From contig JANQGN010000193.1 in NCBI GenBank assembly GCA_028277295.1, positions 1 to 7,714 of the forward strand: 7,714 bases of DNA. Direction: 5' to 3'. Position 1 is the stretch's first letter. Every line of letters starts with the position of its first letter. Source of the DNA: Rhodospira sp. (GTDB taxonomy: Bacteria; Pseudomonadota; Alphaproteobacteria; Rhodospirillales; Rhodospirillaceae). Shown here piece after piece: positions 7,246-7,714 of the stretch. The notes beneath the pieces are model-generated. The model made no database searches, was not told where the DNA came from, and saw nothing but the letters and a program-made list of their open reading frames with translations. The position numbers and the translations under genes were made by a program.

Positions 7246-7278
7246 GGCAGGGCGGCCGGTCGGCCGTGTCAACCTGCC
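7246..7278 (+). repeat. Nested inverted repeat downstream of the transporter gene
   Basis: GGCAGG (7246-7251) pairs with CCTGCC (7273-7278), enclosing a second stem CGGCC (7253-7257) with GGCCG (7262-7266) around GGTC. An alternative stem AACCT/AGGTT (7271-7275 / 7282-7286) would compete with the outer arm. Together with the hairpin at 7195-7227 this makes a structured 3' region for the transporter transcript. Function unknown. Confidence 0.35.
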
Positions 7279-7518
7279 ATGAGGTTCACGCATCGAACCG
7301 CGCGCGGCTCCTTGCCTGCCAAGCCGACACCCGTCGTCACGGCCTCGCGGCGGTGAGAAATGCGGGTTAAATACCGAGAATCGGTGTGCAAATGATATGG
7401 AACGCGGGCTCGGGAACGTCACGCGCGCGTGGCACGACGCGGCGGGCGACCGCGGCGTTTGCGGGGCTTTAAGGGAGGAACAGGTGGGGGCGGCCCCACG
7501 GCCTAGGGCACATCCCGA

Positions 7519-7537
7519 GCGATCTGGCACAGATCGC
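7519..7537 (+). repeat. Perfect 8-bp hairpin with 3-base loop
   Basis: GCGATCTG (7519-7526), loop GCA, CAGATCGC (7530-7537). A T-run of four (7549-7552) follows only after 11 bases, too far for a standard terminator. The small palindrome AAGATCTT (7543-7550) lies between. Could be an operator or fortuitous. Confidence 0.3.
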
Positions 7538-7638
7538 CCTGGAAGATCTTTTGGGGACGATTCGCTTGAAAAACAAATCACTATAACATGTTGGGCGATT
7601 CAGAAATCACGCGACATGCTTGTCTTATGGTTCGGGTC

Positions 7639-7661
7639 GGCTCGATCGGCAAGATTGAGCC
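7639..7661 (+). repeat. 9-bp hairpin overlapping the large palindrome
   Basis: GGCTCGATC (7639-7647) pairs with GATTGAGCC (7653-7661) around GGCAA, with a single G-T pair. Its last three bases (7659-7661) are also the first three of the palindrome at 7659-7694, so full formation of one RNA structure excludes part of the other. Confidence 0.4.
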
Positions 7662-7694
7662 GCTGGCCGGGGGTGGCCACCCCCGGCCAGCGGC
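7659..7694. repeat. Perfect 36-bp GC-rich palindrome
   Basis: The left arm GCCGCTGGCCGGGGGTGG (7659-7676) is followed directly by its exact reverse complement CCACCCCCGGCCAGCGGC (7677-7694), with no spacer. As RNA it would make a very stable hairpin on either strand. Neither side has a T-run, so it is not a classical intrinsic terminator. It might be a bidirectional transcription barrier between convergent genes, a dispersed palindromic repeat, or a protein-binding site. The flanking gene on the right lies outside the window. Confidence 0.6.
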
Positions 7695-7714
7695 GGGGTC
7701 GGACCGTGGATTTG

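Larger units (their letters stand above)
7192..7714. other. 523-bp region without a convincing gene; many short hairpins
   Basis: No reading frame here has a good start, ribosome site and plausible protein together. It is a mosaic: GC-rich at 7192-7360 and 7395-7520, AT-richer at 7363-7395 and 7545-7630. Small stems not listed separately include ACCGA-GAA-TCGGT (7373-7385, extendable to 7371-7387 with one T-G pair), GTGGGG-GCGG-CCCCAC (7484-7499) and the alternating palindrome CACGCGCGCGTG (7420-7431). A degraded gene may lie at about 7500-7586 (see findings). No tRNA, rRNA, CRISPR array or known small RNA was recognised. Confidence 0.55.

Noticed and set aside
7388..7398. Half Fur-box-like GCAAATGATAT
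   Set aside because: Only the left half resembles the consensus, and no gene starts nearby.
7566..7587. Promoter-like TTGAAA and TATAAC
   Set aside because: Only 10 bases separate them, too few for a sigma-70 promoter, and no convincing gene follows.
7484..7714. Frame opening with GTG 7484 after GGGAGGAACAG and running off the right edge
   Set aside because: The ribosome site looks good but the protein is Arg/Ser/Pro-rich and unlike a real product, and hairpins cover it. More sequence to the right would settle it.
7588..7714. Frame opening with ATG 7588 (MLGDSEITRH...) and running off the right edge
   Set aside because: There is no ribosome site, the upstream is AT-rich, and the frame runs through the 36-bp palindrome; all frames stay open in this GC-rich end, so openness is not evidence.

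Overview
The window is GC-rich DNA with strong G/C preference at third codon positions, from a Gram-negative bacterium: it encodes a TonB-dependent outer-membrane receptor with a signal peptide. Base composition and protein style would fit an alphaproteobacterium, but nothing here fixes the taxon. All three full genes are on the + strand and together form a compact iron-siderophore acquisition cassette.

Layout. Positions 1-~100 hold the last codons and right edge of an insertion sequence that looks like an IS110-family element. Immediately after it lies a good Fur-box match (119-137), then an AraC-family regulator (206-1099) whose DNA-binding half resembles PchR. A 203-bp gap with a 21-bp-phased direct repeat and two small leader hairpins precedes a 725-residue TonB-dependent receptor (1303-3480). 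A 168-bp gap bracketed by a long inverted repeat precedes a 1180-residue protein (3649-7191), a tandem fusion of two ABC half-transporters (TMD-NBD-TMD-NBD). The last 523 bp (7192-7714) carry no convincing gene but many hairpins, ending in a perfect 36-bp palindrome.

How the genes would work together (inference from family knowledge). Under iron limitation Fur would release the regulator promoter. The AraC/PchR-like protein, probably with ferric siderophore as co-activator, would turn on the receptor gene and perhaps the transporter gene. The receptor would bring the ferric siderophore across the outer membrane using TonB energy, and the fused ABC protein would carry it, or its iron, across the inner membrane in the manner of YbtP/YbtQ, PchH/PchI or IrtA/IrtB, which have an exporter-like fold and need no classical periplasmic binding protein plus FecCD permease. 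No siderophore biosynthesis gene is visible, so use of a siderophore made elsewhere in the genome or by other organisms is possible.

The most notable points are the single-chain fusion of what is normally a two-gene heterodimeric transporter, the insertion sequence ending next to the Fur box, and the symmetric elements in the two intergenic gaps and at the right end. I did not find evidence for a wholly new type of system.
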